Under the pieces are notes generated by a model that saw nothing but the letters and a program-made list of their open reading frames with translations, did not search any database and had not been told where the DNA came from. From CAZNYN01 sp964422205 (GTDB lineage: Bacteria; Synergistota; Synergistia; Synergistales; Synergistaceae): DNA of 64,000 nucleotides. Below, one piece after another: positions 51,488 to 59,930 of this stretch. Location of the stretch: assembly GCA_964422205.1 (NCBI GenBank), contig CAYRAI010000002.1, forward strand, positions 26,615-90,614, in the 5' to 3' direction. Every line of letters begins with the position of its first letter. The stretch's first letter is position 1. The position numbers were made by a program, and so were the translations under genes.

Positions 51488-52244
51488 TGCTCTCATCTCC
51501 CTTGCCTAGATATGCTTCTATAACGTCGGGATTTGACGAAATTTCCGCAGGAGTGCCCTCCGCGAGCTTGCGTCCGTGATCCAAGACTACGATACGATCG
51601 GAAAGCCCCATTGCGACTCTCATATTGTGCTCTATAAGCAAAATGGAAACTCCTCCGTCGCGGATTGAGCGAATAAGGTCCTCTATGACTTTTATCTCCT
51701 CGTGGCGCAGCCCAGAGAAACATTCATCCAACAGCAGAAGGCGCGGATCTAAAGCCAAAGCTCTTGCTATCTCCAGCTTTCTTAAGTTGCCGAGAGGAAG
51801 AAGGCCGGATTTTGTATCAGCTTCGTTTAAGAGTCCTACTGTATCAAGAATCTTCCTTGCCTTCTCGCGGCTCTCAGAGGTTTTCCAAAACTTCCACGAT
51901 TCAAAAAAATGGCTGTAGCGAGCCATGCCAAGAGCTACTATGACATTTTCCTCCGCTGTCAGACCGGAGAAAGGTTTTACAACCTGAAAAGTTCTGCCTA
52001 CTCCAAGGGATGCCATTTTATGGGGAGGAAGTCCGTCAGTCCTCTTTCCGTCAAGGTAAATCTCACCGTATGTCGGCTTGTAGACACCGGAAATCATATT
52101 AAAGCAAGTCGTCTTGCCTGCTCCGTTAGGGCCAAGCAGCCCGAGTATCTCCTTGTCATGGATGTCAAAGCTCACATCATCTACGGCTTTAAGGCCTCCG
52201 AAATGTATCGAGAGATTCTTTATTGAGACAATAACGCTACTCAT
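51477..52244 (-). CDS. livG: Branched-chain-type amino acid transporter ATPase (LivG), second operon
   Basis: LivG-type ATPase of 255 residues: Walker A GPNGAGKTTCFNMISG, GVGRTFQVVKPFSGLT, signature LLPLGNLRKLEIARAL, Walker B LLLLDECFSGLRHEE and the C-terminal VIEAYLGKGDE. GGAGG precedes the ATG at 52244, which overlaps livM by 8 nt. Confidence 0.92.
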   Translation of the reverse strand: MSSVIVSIKNLSIHFGGLKAVDDVSFDIHDKEILGLLGPNGAGKTTCFNMISGVYKPTYGEIYLDGKRTDGLPPHKMASLGVGRTFQVVKPFSGLTAEENVIVALGMARYSHFFESWKFWKTSESREKARKILDTVGLLNEADTKSGLLPLGNLRKLEIARALALDPRLLLLDECFSGLRHEEIKVIEDLIRSIRDGGVSILLIEHNMRVAMGLSDRIVVLDHGRKLAEGTPAEISSNPDVIEAYLGKGDESNVA

Positions 52245-53136
52245 TGCTTCCGCCTCCGTTTCTCTCTTTTTTCTTCATAAGGTTTTTAACGGAGAGCATT
52301 GTCGAGCCTCCGAGTATGCCTCCGGGCATGAAGCGTATCATGAGCAGGAGAATAAAAGCGTAGAGGAACATTCTGTAGTCGACAAGAGGTCTGAAAATTT
52401 CAGGCATTATGCCAAGGACAACAGCCCCAAGCAGAGGGCCCCAAAAAGTTCCAAGGCCGCCTGCGACCACAATAGAAAGCAATGTGACCGAGAATGGGAA
52501 TGTGAAGGAGTCAGCGCTGATAAATCTCATATAGTGAGCGTAAAGAACGCCGGCAAGACCTGCCATAACAGTGCCCAAAACAAATGCTGTGAGCTTTGCT
52601 CTCACGGGAGAGACTCCCATGCTTGATGCGGCTGTCTCCTCTTCTCTTACCGCAAAACATGACAGTCCTGTCCAAGAGCTTGTGAAGAACTTGCATATAA
52701 CAAGGACTAAAACGAGAGCGGCCAGGCAGAGCGCCATAAAACCGTCTCCTTTAAGAGCGTGGCCGAAAATCCTGGCGCGCGGTATGCCTCCTATTCCCAG
52801 AGCCCCTCCAAGTGCCGGCGTGTACTGGAAAATAGCGACAACGATAAAGTTAATGCCTATAGTTGTTATCGCAAGAAAATCGTCTTTAACTCTGAGGCTC
52901 GGCAGTCCGCAGAGCAGGCCGACTATTCCCACTATAAGAAGAGAAATCGGCAGAGCCTGCCAGAAGGAAAGCCCTCCCACGGTCGTGAGCATAGCGTTTG
53001 AATATGCTCCTATGCCGACAAAAGCGGCATGCCCTAACGATATCTGACCGGCGTTTCCTACAATTATATTGAGGCCGCAGGCGGCTATAGCCTGAATGAT
53101 TATCTGAGTTGCGACATTTACCATATAGCTGCTCAT
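52237..53136 (-). CDS. livM: Branched-chain-type amino acid transporter permease (LivM), second operon
   Basis: Permease of 299 residues with about eight hydrophobic segments and the LivM markers GQISLGHAAFVGIGAY and VAGGLGTFWGPLLGAVVLG. AGGGGGAG precedes the ATG. It lies 13 bp after livH and overlaps livG. The C-terminus is a charged KKKERNGGGSNE tail. Confidence 0.92.
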   Translation of the reverse strand: MSSYMVNVATQIIIQAIAACGLNIIVGNAGQISLGHAAFVGIGAYSNAMLTTVGGLSFWQALPISLLIVGIVGLLCGLPSLRVKDDFLAITTIGINFIVVAIFQYTPALGGALGIGGIPRARIFGHALKGDGFMALCLAALVLVLVICKFFTSSWTGLSCFAVREEETAASSMGVSPVRAKLTAFVLGTVMAGLAGVLYAHYMRFISADSFTFPFSVTLLSIVVAGGLGTFWGPLLGAVVLGIMPEIFRPLVDYRMFLYAFILLLMIRFMPGGILGGSTMLSVKNLMKKKERNGGGSNE

Positions 53137-53149
53137 TGATGCTCTCCCC

Positions 53150-54013
53150 CTAACGCTTTCCCATGAGTCCTGTCGGACGCCACATGAGAATGATTATCAT
53201 AGCTATAAAGGCTAAAGCGTCACGCGGCATGGGTATATTCGCATAGCCGATAAGGAATGTCTCCGCAAGGCCTAAGAGCATTGAGGCCAGAACAGCTCCA
53301 GGTGCCGAGCCCATGCCTCCCACAACGATAAAAGCCAGAGTCTTATATGCAGGAACTTCACCCATCATGGGATAGACCTGGTTGTAATATATACCGACCA
53401 AAATGCCGGCGACAGCCGCTATTGCAGAGCCTATGACAAAGGTAAGGGCAACGGTTCTCTGAGTGTTGACCCCAAGAGCGGAGGCTGTTTCCATATCCTG
53501 CGATACAGCCCTCATCGCAAGGCCAAGCTCCGTCTTTGTCATCAGGAGCCAAAGCATTATCAGAACAGCGGCTGAGATTACATAGACTGCAATTAAAGTG
53601 GAGGAAACTGTGACTCCGGCAATAACAAGAGTCGGAAAAGGAAGTTCTGCCGGGAATGTTCTGACTTCGGGGCCGGCAGCCAGGCGGCAGAGTTCCTCAA
53701 TAGCGATAAGTAGAGCGATGCTGCTGATAAGAGGTACGTAAGGCGGGTATTTCAGAAGAGGAAAATATACATATCTCTCTATTAGAATTCCCAGACATGA
53801 GCAGAAAATCATGCTTCCCAAAATAGCAAGCAGCATATTGCCTGTCGCCGAGTAAAGATAGAGCCCCATATAAGCTCCGGCGGTATAGACCGAAGCGTGG
53901 GCGACATGAAGAATTTTCATAACACCGTAAATCAGCGCAAGCCCCAGAGTTATAAGAGAATACATGGCTCCTGCGGCCAATCCGTTAAGGATTTGTTCTA
54001 CCAATAACTGCAT
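53150..54013 (-). CDS. livH: Branched-chain-type amino acid transporter permease (LivH), second operon
   Basis: Permease of 287 residues with LAAGAMYSLITLGLALIYG and LHVAHASVYTAGAYMGLYL at the N-terminus and FIVVGGMGSAPGAVLASMLLG near the C-terminus, typical of LivH. GGAGGG precedes the ATG at 54013. First gene of livH-M-G-F-J. Confidence 0.92.
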   Translation of the reverse strand: MQLLVEQILNGLAAGAMYSLITLGLALIYGVMKILHVAHASVYTAGAYMGLYLYSATGNMLLAILGSMIFCSCLGILIERYVYFPLLKYPPYVPLISSIALLIAIEELCRLAAGPEVRTFPAELPFPTLVIAGVTVSSTLIAVYVISAAVLIMLWLLMTKTELGLAMRAVSQDMETASALGVNTQRTVALTFVIGSAIAAVAGILVGIYYNQVYPMMGEVPAYKTLAFIVVGGMGSAPGAVLASMLLGLAETFLIGYANIPMPRDALAFIAMIIILMWRPTGLMGKR

Positions 54014-54077
54014 ATATGTTTCCCTCCAGACACTTTTGAATCTGCAGAGTTAATTCTAATACTTTTCAGAATAATGT

Positions 54078-54106
54078 AAAATAGACGAAACAGACAACTT
54101 TGTAAA
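54078..54106 (-). promoter_or_regulatory. Candidate promoter of second liv operon
   Basis: TTTACA (54101-54106) and TATTTT (54078-54083) with 17 bp spacing, reading toward livH. The surrounding 260 bp is AT-rich and also holds the hypD terminator; nothing else stands out. Confidence 0.45.
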
Positions 54107-54210
54107 TTTTCATAACTTTTCCGTTATGTTTTGGGAAAATTTTGAACTTTATATTTAAATAAAAAACTTAATTTAAACTTTTATGACTATATACATTATA
54201 AACAGGTCTC

Positions 54211-54244
54211 AAAAAAAGGCAGGAGATAAATCTCCTGCCTTTTC
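54211..54244 (-). terminator. Terminator after hypD
   Basis: Perfect AAAAGGCAGGAGA / TCTCCTGCCTTTT stem with a 4-nt loop and a U run on the minus strand, about 35 bp past the glycyl radical enzyme stop codon. Confidence 0.9.
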
Positions 54245-54277
54245 CGGTACTTTATATAACTTTTACTGTTGGCTTTG

Positions 54278-56638
54278 TTAGCAGACTTCCTGTGCGTTAC
54301 GGGCGATAATTTCTTCCTGCTGGTAATTGTCGAGGTCTACGAAGTAATCGCTGTAGCCTGCGACACGGACGAGGAGTCCGCGGTAGTTGTCGGGGTGAGC
54401 CTGTGCGTCGCGCAGTGTCTCTTCGTCAACTACATTGAACTGGATGTGGTGTCCGCCGAGCTTGAAGTATGAGCGGATAAGGTTCTTTACGGCTTCTATT
54501 CCCTGCTCGCCTGCTAGGACAGAGGGGAGGAAGCGCTGGTTGAGAAGCGTTCCGCCTGATTTTACCTGGTCCATCTTGGCAAGCGACTTGATTACCGCTG
54601 TTGGGCCGTTGCGGTCTGCTCCGTGGCTCGGTGATGTTCCGTCTGACTCCGGCATGCCCGAGAAGCGTCCGTTGGGTGTCGCTGCGAGCTTCTGTCCGAA
54701 GTAGTTGTGGCAGGTTGTGCTCAGCATGTTGAGGTGGTATGTCGGCCCGAGGATGCTGTGTCTGCCGTCTATCATCTTGAAGAGGCTGTTGTAAACCACT
54801 TTCATTATGTTATCGGCATAGTCGTCATCGTTGCCGAAGAAGGGTGTCTTGTTCCAAAGGGTGAGACGCATTGCTTCCTGCCCTTCCCAGTTGTTCTTTA
54901 TCGCATCGACAAGCTGCTGCAGTGTATATGTGCCATCTTCAAAGACGTGCTTCTTTATTGCGGAGAAGCTGTCTGTAATTGTGCCTATGCCACAGCACTG
55001 AATGTAGTCGGAGTTGTAGCGCGGGCCTCCGTTGTAGTAGTCCTTGCCCTTCTGGATGCAGTCGCGGATTACGACTGAGAGGAAGGTTGCGGCCATCTTT
55101 GTCGCATACTGGTAGCGCAGGTAGTTGTCAACCTTTACCTTTGTAGATACAGCATAGTCCATCTGCTTCTCAAAGGCTTCATAGAGGTCGTCAAATGTCT
55201 TGAATGTGCTGATGTCGCCTGTCTTTATGCTGACCTGTTTCCCTGTCAGAAGGTCAACTCCGTTGCTCAGTGTGTATTCAAGGAGCTTAGGAACGTTGAG
55301 ATAGCCGTGGAGCAGGTAGGCCTCTTTGCCGGCGCAGCCTGTCTCTATGCAGCCGCTTGTGCCGCCCTGACGCGCGTCTTCAAGTGTTTTGCCTACGCGC
55401 ATCTGTTCCTGTATAACCATGTCCGCATTGAACATTGAGGGATATCCCATACCGTTGCGGAATACTCTCGCCGCCGCGCGGAGGACGTTGTCAGGTGTGC
55501 GTTCGCTGACCTGAATGTTGCCCTGGGGCTGGAGAAGGCGAAGTTCGTCAAAGATTTCAAGGCAGATGTAGGTAACTTCGCTTGAACCGTCCGAACCGTC
55601 GGCTTTAAGTCCTGCAAGGTTGATATTTGTAAAGTCGTTGTATGTTCCGCTTTCAGCCGCTGTAACTCCGACCTTCGGAGGAGCCGGGGTATTGTTGACC
55701 TTTACCCACAGGCAGGAGAGAAGCTCTTTTGCCGATTCGCGGGTGAGAGTGCCGTCAGCGATGCCCTTGGCATAGAAAGGAGCGAGGTGCTGGTCGAGGT
55801 GTCCGGGGCTCATGGCATCCCAGCCGTTAAGCTCTGTTATTGTTCCGAGGTGGACAAACCAGTACATCTGAACCGCTTCCCAGAAGTCGCGCGGCGCATG
55901 TGCAGGTACGCGGTGGCAGACATCGGCTATTTTAAGAAGTTCGGCTTTACGCTTGGGATCTGTCTCTGCAGCCGCTTTTTCTTCTGCAAGTTTAGCATGA
56001 CGCTCCGCGAATGCGACAACGGCATCGCAGGAGATTGACATACCCTGAAGCTGCTCGTCTTTTGCAGTCGCTTCGGGATCGTTGATGAAGTCAAGCTTGG
56101 CACGCGCATCGGCTATGTCCTGCTTGAGGTCGAGAGCGCCCTTTGTGTAAACAAGGTCGTCAAGAGCCGTGTGTCCGAGAGCTCTCTGCTCTCCGAACTC
56201 TGTGAAAGTGCCTGCTTCATAGAGAAGTGTCCAGTCTTCAGGCATACGCTCAAAGAGTCTGTCTCTCATGCAGCGTCCGCGCCAGAAGGGCTCGACAAAT
56301 TCTTCGTACTTGTCTATGTCTTCCGATGCTACAGTGTAATTCTGCTGTTTGCGCGTGTTAAGAATCTCAAGGTCCTGTCTTGAGTGGCATGTGAGCTCAG
56401 GGAAGGTCGAAACTGCCTTAGGAGTTTTGCCGCGTTCACCTACAATAAGTTCTTCCGGGCCCATGTAAAGGCTCTTGTTCTCGCAGATATACTTAAAGTT
56501 TGAAGCGCGGAGAACAGGCATAGGGAGCTTGCCGTCGTGCTCTCTGTAAAATTCCGTAGTGAGAACGGCTCTTTCGATGCAGATTGAAGGATGTGCGTAG
56601 AAGCTTTCGTCGCGAAGACGCTGAATACGTTCGTTCAT
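54278..56638 (-). CDS. hypD: Glycyl radical enzyme, trans-4-hydroxy-L-proline dehydratase type
   Basis: Likely dehydrates trans-4-hydroxyproline to P5C by radical chemistry. The 786 residues contain the thiyl cysteine and partner acid in GGTSGCIETGCAGKEAY (C430, E432), WDAMSPGHLDQH (D274), EQRALGHT (H156) and the glycyl loop RVAGYSDYF (G761). These match HypD positions as I recall them, including YNDFTNIN and LLHGYLNVP. Strong AGGAGG start. It follows its activase in GntR-activase-GRE. Other GREs (choline or diol lyases) have different active-site loops. Confidence 0.87.
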   Translation of the reverse strand: MNERIQRLRDESFYAHPSICIERAVLTTEFYREHDGKLPMPVLRASNFKYICENKSLYMGPEELIVGERGKTPKAVSTFPELTCHSRQDLEILNTRKQQNYTVASEDIDKYEEFVEPFWRGRCMRDRLFERMPEDWTLLYEAGTFTEFGEQRALGHTALDDLVYTKGALDLKQDIADARAKLDFINDPEATAKDEQLQGMSISCDAVVAFAERHAKLAEEKAAAETDPKRKAELLKIADVCHRVPAHAPRDFWEAVQMYWFVHLGTITELNGWDAMSPGHLDQHLAPFYAKGIADGTLTRESAKELLSCLWVKVNNTPAPPKVGVTAAESGTYNDFTNINLAGLKADGSDGSSEVTYICLEIFDELRLLQPQGNIQVSERTPDNVLRAAARVFRNGMGYPSMFNADMVIQEQMRVGKTLEDARQGGTSGCIETGCAGKEAYLLHGYLNVPKLLEYTLSNGVDLLTGKQVSIKTGDISTFKTFDDLYEAFEKQMDYAVSTKVKVDNYLRYQYATKMAATFLSVVIRDCIQKGKDYYNGGPRYNSDYIQCCGIGTITDSFSAIKKHVFEDGTYTLQQLVDAIKNNWEGQEAMRLTLWNKTPFFGNDDDYADNIMKVVYNSLFKMIDGRHSILGPTYHLNMLSTTCHNYFGQKLAATPNGRFSGMPESDGTSPSHGADRNGPTAVIKSLAKMDQVKSGGTLLNQRFLPSVLAGEQGIEAVKNLIRSYFKLGGHHIQFNVVDEETLRDAQAHPDNYRGLLVRVAGYSDYFVDLDNYQQEEIIARNAQEVC

Positions 56639-56725
56639 TGTAATTCCTCCTTAGTGTAATGTATAAAATTTAAGTTTCGGTGGTGTCTATGATAAGAACG
56701 CCTTGCGTTCAAGGTTTTTAAATTT

Positions 56726-57631
56726 TTACCCGCCGATTCGGACTTTAAGCCCGAATTCTTCGAGTATAGATGCCGCATGGGCTGTCATACTCTCAGTCGG
56801 GGGGAGCAGGTCCGGCAGCTTGTAATCCATGTGCCACCTATCATGCTTTCCCTTTGCCACTGTATGATAAGGCAGTATATTAACCATTGTGATTCCTTTG
56901 AGCTCGGAGACAAAGCGTCCGAGTTCTCTGACATTTTCATCATCGGTATTCAGCCCCGGCATAAAGGGATAACGCACATTAATGAGAGCCCCTGCTTCGG
57001 ATATAGCCTTTAAGTTATCCAGTATCACAACATTGTCAACGCCTGTGTACTCTTTATGCTTTGCAGGATCCATGTGCTTTACATCGTATAAAAACAGACT
57101 TGTATGCTTTGCCGTCTCAAGTATAACCGACTTCTGGACAAAGCCGCATGTATCGACGGCTCTGTGGTAGCCTTCTTTCTCACAGGCTTTGAGAGCTTCG
57201 ATAAGGAATTCGCCCTGCATAAGAGGCTCGCCCCCGGAGAAAGTTACTCCGCCTCCGTCACGGAAGAAAATTTCGTCCCTGCGCAAATGAACCATAAGCT
57301 CATCAACCGTGTATTTTCTGCCGCACAGCTCTCTGGCATCGGACGGACACACCTTCTCGCACATTCCGCAGCCGTCGCATAAGCCTCTGTCTGTGATAAG
57401 CTGACCGCCCACGGCAGATATCGCTTTGTTTGGGCATGCTTTGAGACATGCTCCGCAGCCGATACACTTCTCGGATCTGAAAAGTATAGCAGGCATCATC
57501 GCCTGGCTTTCAGGGTTGTGACACCACCAGCAAGTCAGAGGACACCCCTTCATGTGAACCGTGGTTCTTGTTCCGGGACCATCATGTATAGAATATTTTT
57601 TTATATCAAATATAGTTCCCTTTATGCTCAA
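56726..57631 (-). CDS. Glycyl radical enzyme activase (radical SAM, PflA type)
   Basis: Installs the glycyl radical on the adjacent dehydratase. The 301 residues have CPLTCWWC (C30, C34, C37) for the SAM cluster, two ferredoxin-type clusters in CIGCGACLKACP and CDGCGMCEKVCP (about 56-95), GGVTFSGGEPLMQ and a C-terminal half typical of activases. The start is TTG at 57631, overlapping the GntR stop codon as TTGA, with GGAGG 7 nt upstream. It corresponds to the activase called HypE in clostridial hydroxyproline work. Confidence 0.92.
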   Translation of the reverse strand: MSIKGTIFDIKKYSIHDGPGTRTTVHMKGCPLTCWWCHNPESQAMMPAILFRSEKCIGCGACLKACPNKAISAVGGQLITDRGLCDGCGMCEKVCPSDARELCGRKYTVDELMVHLRRDEIFFRDGGGVTFSGGEPLMQGEFLIEALKACEKEGYHRAVDTCGFVQKSVILETAKHTSLFLYDVKHMDPAKHKEYTGVDNVVILDNLKAISEAGALINVRYPFMPGLNTDDENVRELGRFVSELKGITMVNILPYHTVAKGKHDRWHMDYKLPDLLPPTESMTAHAASILEEFGLKVRIGG

Positions 57632-58335
57632 GCCTGCCCCTCCTCGGATATATCAAGCTCCGTATGCTTCGCGAAATAATATTTGCGTATAAACCTCTCC
57701 TGCACGGAGAAAGACCAGTGAACATCTCTAACATACTCAGCGGCTCCGTTAAAATCGCCCACTCTGAAAAGGTCTATCATAGTCTGGTGCTCATCCAGCG
57801 AATGGAGCTCCCACTCCTTGACAAATGTCTTGTTGCGCGGGAAATCATACAGACGCTCTTTGTGAATTTTTATGTACTCCAACAGATCGCTGTTGTCAGA
57901 AAGTTCAAGGTACACATTGTGAAATTTCAGATTTTCGCTGTAAAAAGTTGCGTAATTGTTGCGCTCAAGAGCTTTTCTCATCATCGCATTGCACTTAGTC
58001 ATGGTATCTGCGTCGCTCTCGCGGAAGCGCAGAGCTATCAGAACTATTACAGCTGACTCCAACCCACCTAGTATTTCGTAAATGTTGCGGATCTTCTCGA
58101 GAGAAAGGGTATTTACCATGACACCCTTTCTGGGATAAATCTTTACAAATCCCTCCGACTCCAACTGAAAAAGCGCGTCTCTGAGCGGAGTTCTGCTCAT
58201 TCCCAATTCTTGGCTTATTTCGTTGAGGTTAAGAAAAAGACCGGGACGTATCTTCCCGTCATTCATCTGAACTCTCAAATAATCATAAACCTGTTCTCTA
58301 AGCGATTTTAGTGTAAGATGCGATTCTTCGGACAT
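57628..58335 (-). CDS. GntR family (FadR/FCD-type) regulator of the hypD operon
   Basis: Regulator of about 235 residues. Winged helix at about 8-75 (LREQVYDYLRVQMNDGKIRP, LNEISQELGMSRTPLRDALFQLESEGFVKIYPRKGVMVN) and an all-helical FCD ligand domain with FHNVYLELSDNSDLL and the DEHQTMIDLFRVGD metal/ligand region. First gene of the operon. I used ATG 58335 with AGGGG 10 nt upstream; the ORF runs to 58389. It probably senses an amino acid-derived effector. Confidence 0.88.
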   Translation of the reverse strand: MSEESHLTLKSLREQVYDYLRVQMNDGKIRPGLFLNLNEISQELGMSRTPLRDALFQLESEGFVKIYPRKGVMVNTLSLEKIRNIYEILGGLESAVIVLIALRFRESDADTMTKCNAMMRKALERNNYATFYSENLKFHNVYLELSDNSDLLEYIKIHKERLYDFPRNKTFVKEWELHSLDEHQTMIDLFRVGDFNGAAEYVRDVHWSFSVQERFIRKYYFAKHTELDISEEGQA

Positions 58336-58746
58336 TTTGCACGTGCCCCTCTCGTAATTTGAGTTTATCACAGATATATCAGATTGCAATAGTCTCTTTT
58401 GTTTTTTTTATATATTTTTTTTTAGAACATACAAAAAATACAGTTTATGACAGATATTAAGCTCAGGTTCGTGCATCAGGCTATCTGATATATTTGTCAA
58501 AGCATTGTTCTCCTCCGACTCTTTCAAATGCTCTTTGCCCACTCAGCGCAATTTTGTTATATTATAATATGTTCTACAAATAAATTGTTCATTAATTGTA
58601 GAAAAATTTTTGTGATACATCTGTTCTAATAGGTTACACGTTTCACAAAAAAGGTTATACTCTACTTGTCGGAAATGTATATCTGCAACATCATAGATGA
58701 GAGACAGCCAAATATTATTTACAGCACATGAGAGGGGAGAACTTTT
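58336..58746. other. Intergenic region between GntR operon and aminotransferase 1
   Basis: About 410 bp of AT-rich DNA without a gene. It has repeats of TGTTCTA (58570-58576, 58622-58628) and an inverted TAGAACA (58423-58429), plus the dyad TTCTACAA-N16-TTGTAGAA at 58572-58603, the palindrome ATATTATAATAT near 58559-58570 and a possible aminotransferase promoter (TATACT near 58658). It is the natural place for GntR operators serving both directions. Confidence 0.6.
58572..58603. promoter_or_regulatory. Candidate GntR operator dyad
   Basis: TTCTACAA and TTGTAGAA separated by 16 bp, with TGTTC repeats beside it, lying between the divergent GntR-activase-hypD operon and the aminotransferase gene. 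The assignment to this GntR protein is by position. Confidence 0.4.
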
Positions 58747-59874
58747 ATGAAAATTAAAGAATTTAAATTGGAAAGACTATTTGCCAGGTACAAAGCACAG
58801 GCAAAATATACATTCAGCCAGACAGCATGCGAGTTCTGCACAATGCAGGAGATTCTCGACATGGCAGACGATGAATGCAAAGCTCTGTGGAACAACCTCA
58901 GTCTCGGATACACAAACTCAATGGGATTTCCGCCGTTCCGCGAAGCGGTATCAAGACGCTACAACTCAGTACGCCAGTCTGACATCCTGGAAGTCATTCC
59001 CGAAGAAGGCATCTTCATTTTCATGAACACAATGCTCGACCCGGGCGACGAAGTCATAGTCATGCAGCCGGCACTCCCCTCCCTTTATGAAATTCCCCGT
59101 TCACTCGGATGCAAGATAATACGCTGGCCGCTCGAAGTAACTTCATGGGGCTGGAGACTCGACATTGACTTCCTTGCTGACAACATCTCGCCAAAGACAA
59201 AAATGCTCATAATGAACATCCCCAACAACCCGACAGGATACATCCCCGTTAAGACAGAGATGGACAGAATCCTCAACATGGCTGACAAAATGGGGACATG
59301 GGTATTCTGCGAGGAGACATACAGAGGAATGGAACACGACCCTGCGGCGGCTCTCCCGTCACTTGCGGACATGTATTCCAGAGCGACAGTAATAGGCGGA
59401 CTCAACAAGTACGGACTGCCAGGCACAAGAATGGGATGGCTAGTAACAAAGAACAGACAGGTGCTTTCGGACTGCTCCATATACAAAGACTACACAACCC
59501 TCTGCAGCAACGCGCCAGGAGAAGTCCTTGCAACGATAGCCATGAGAAATGCTGACGCACTGCTCCAGCGCAACCACAAAATAGTTCTGGAAAATCTCGC
59601 TATAGCCGAGGCATTCTTCAAAAAGAACAAGGACATGTTCATGTGGATTCAGCCAAACGGAGGAGCAACCGCATTCCCGAAACTTCTGCCCCCATTTGAC
59701 GTAACGGATATGTGCGAAAAAGCCATGAACGAAAAAGAACTCTTCATCATAGGAGAACGTGCTTTCGGGCTTAATACAAACAATTTTCGCATCGGCCTCG
59801 GAAGACGCGACTTTAGCAAATCACTCTCCGTCTTCTCCGAACTAGTAGACGAAATGGCTGAGACCCTTAAATAA
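58747..59874 (+). CDS. PLP-dependent aminotransferase class I/II, paralogue 1
   Basis: Fold type I aminotransferase of 375 residues starting MKIKEFKLERLFARYKAQ. Marks include IPNNPTGYIPVKTE, the PLP lysine in GGLNKYGLPGTRMGWLVT and NNFRIGLGRRDF. GAGAGGGGAG precedes the ATG. Its paralogue at 61993 has the same unusual N-terminus. Divergent from the hypD operon, it may transaminate a product of amino acid breakdown. The substrate cannot be told; a capreomycidine synthase-like or aspartate/aromatic role is equally possible. Confidence 0.88.
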   Translation: MKIKEFKLERLFARYKAQAKYTFSQTACEFCTMQEILDMADDECKALWNNLSLGYTNSMGFPPFREAVSRRYNSVRQSDILEVIPEEGIFIFMNTMLDPGDEVIVMQPALPSLYEIPRSLGCKIIRWPLEVTSWGWRLDIDFLADNISPKTKMLIMNIPNNPTGYIPVKTEMDRILNMADKMGTWVFCEETYRGMEHDPAAALPSLADMYSRATVIGGLNKYGLPGTRMGWLVTKNRQVLSDCSIYKDYTTLCSNAPGEVLATIAMRNADALLQRNHKIVLENLAIAEAFFKKNKDMFMWIQPNGGATAFPKLLPPFDVTDMCEKAMNEKELFIIGERAFGLNTNNFRIGLGRRDFSKSLSVFSELVDEMAETLK

Positions 59875-59894
59875 AATAAATCCTCTTTAAAAAT

Positions 59895-59927
59895 ATAAGC
59901 TCCGGTGCGGAAAACGCCGGAGCTTAT
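59895..59927. terminator. Bidirectional terminator between aminotransferase 1 and comB
   Basis: Perfect ATAAGCTCCGG / CCGGAGCTTAT stem with an 11-nt loop. Both strands have T-rich tails, serving the convergent aminotransferase and comB genes. Confidence 0.88.
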
Positions 59928-59930
59928 GTT

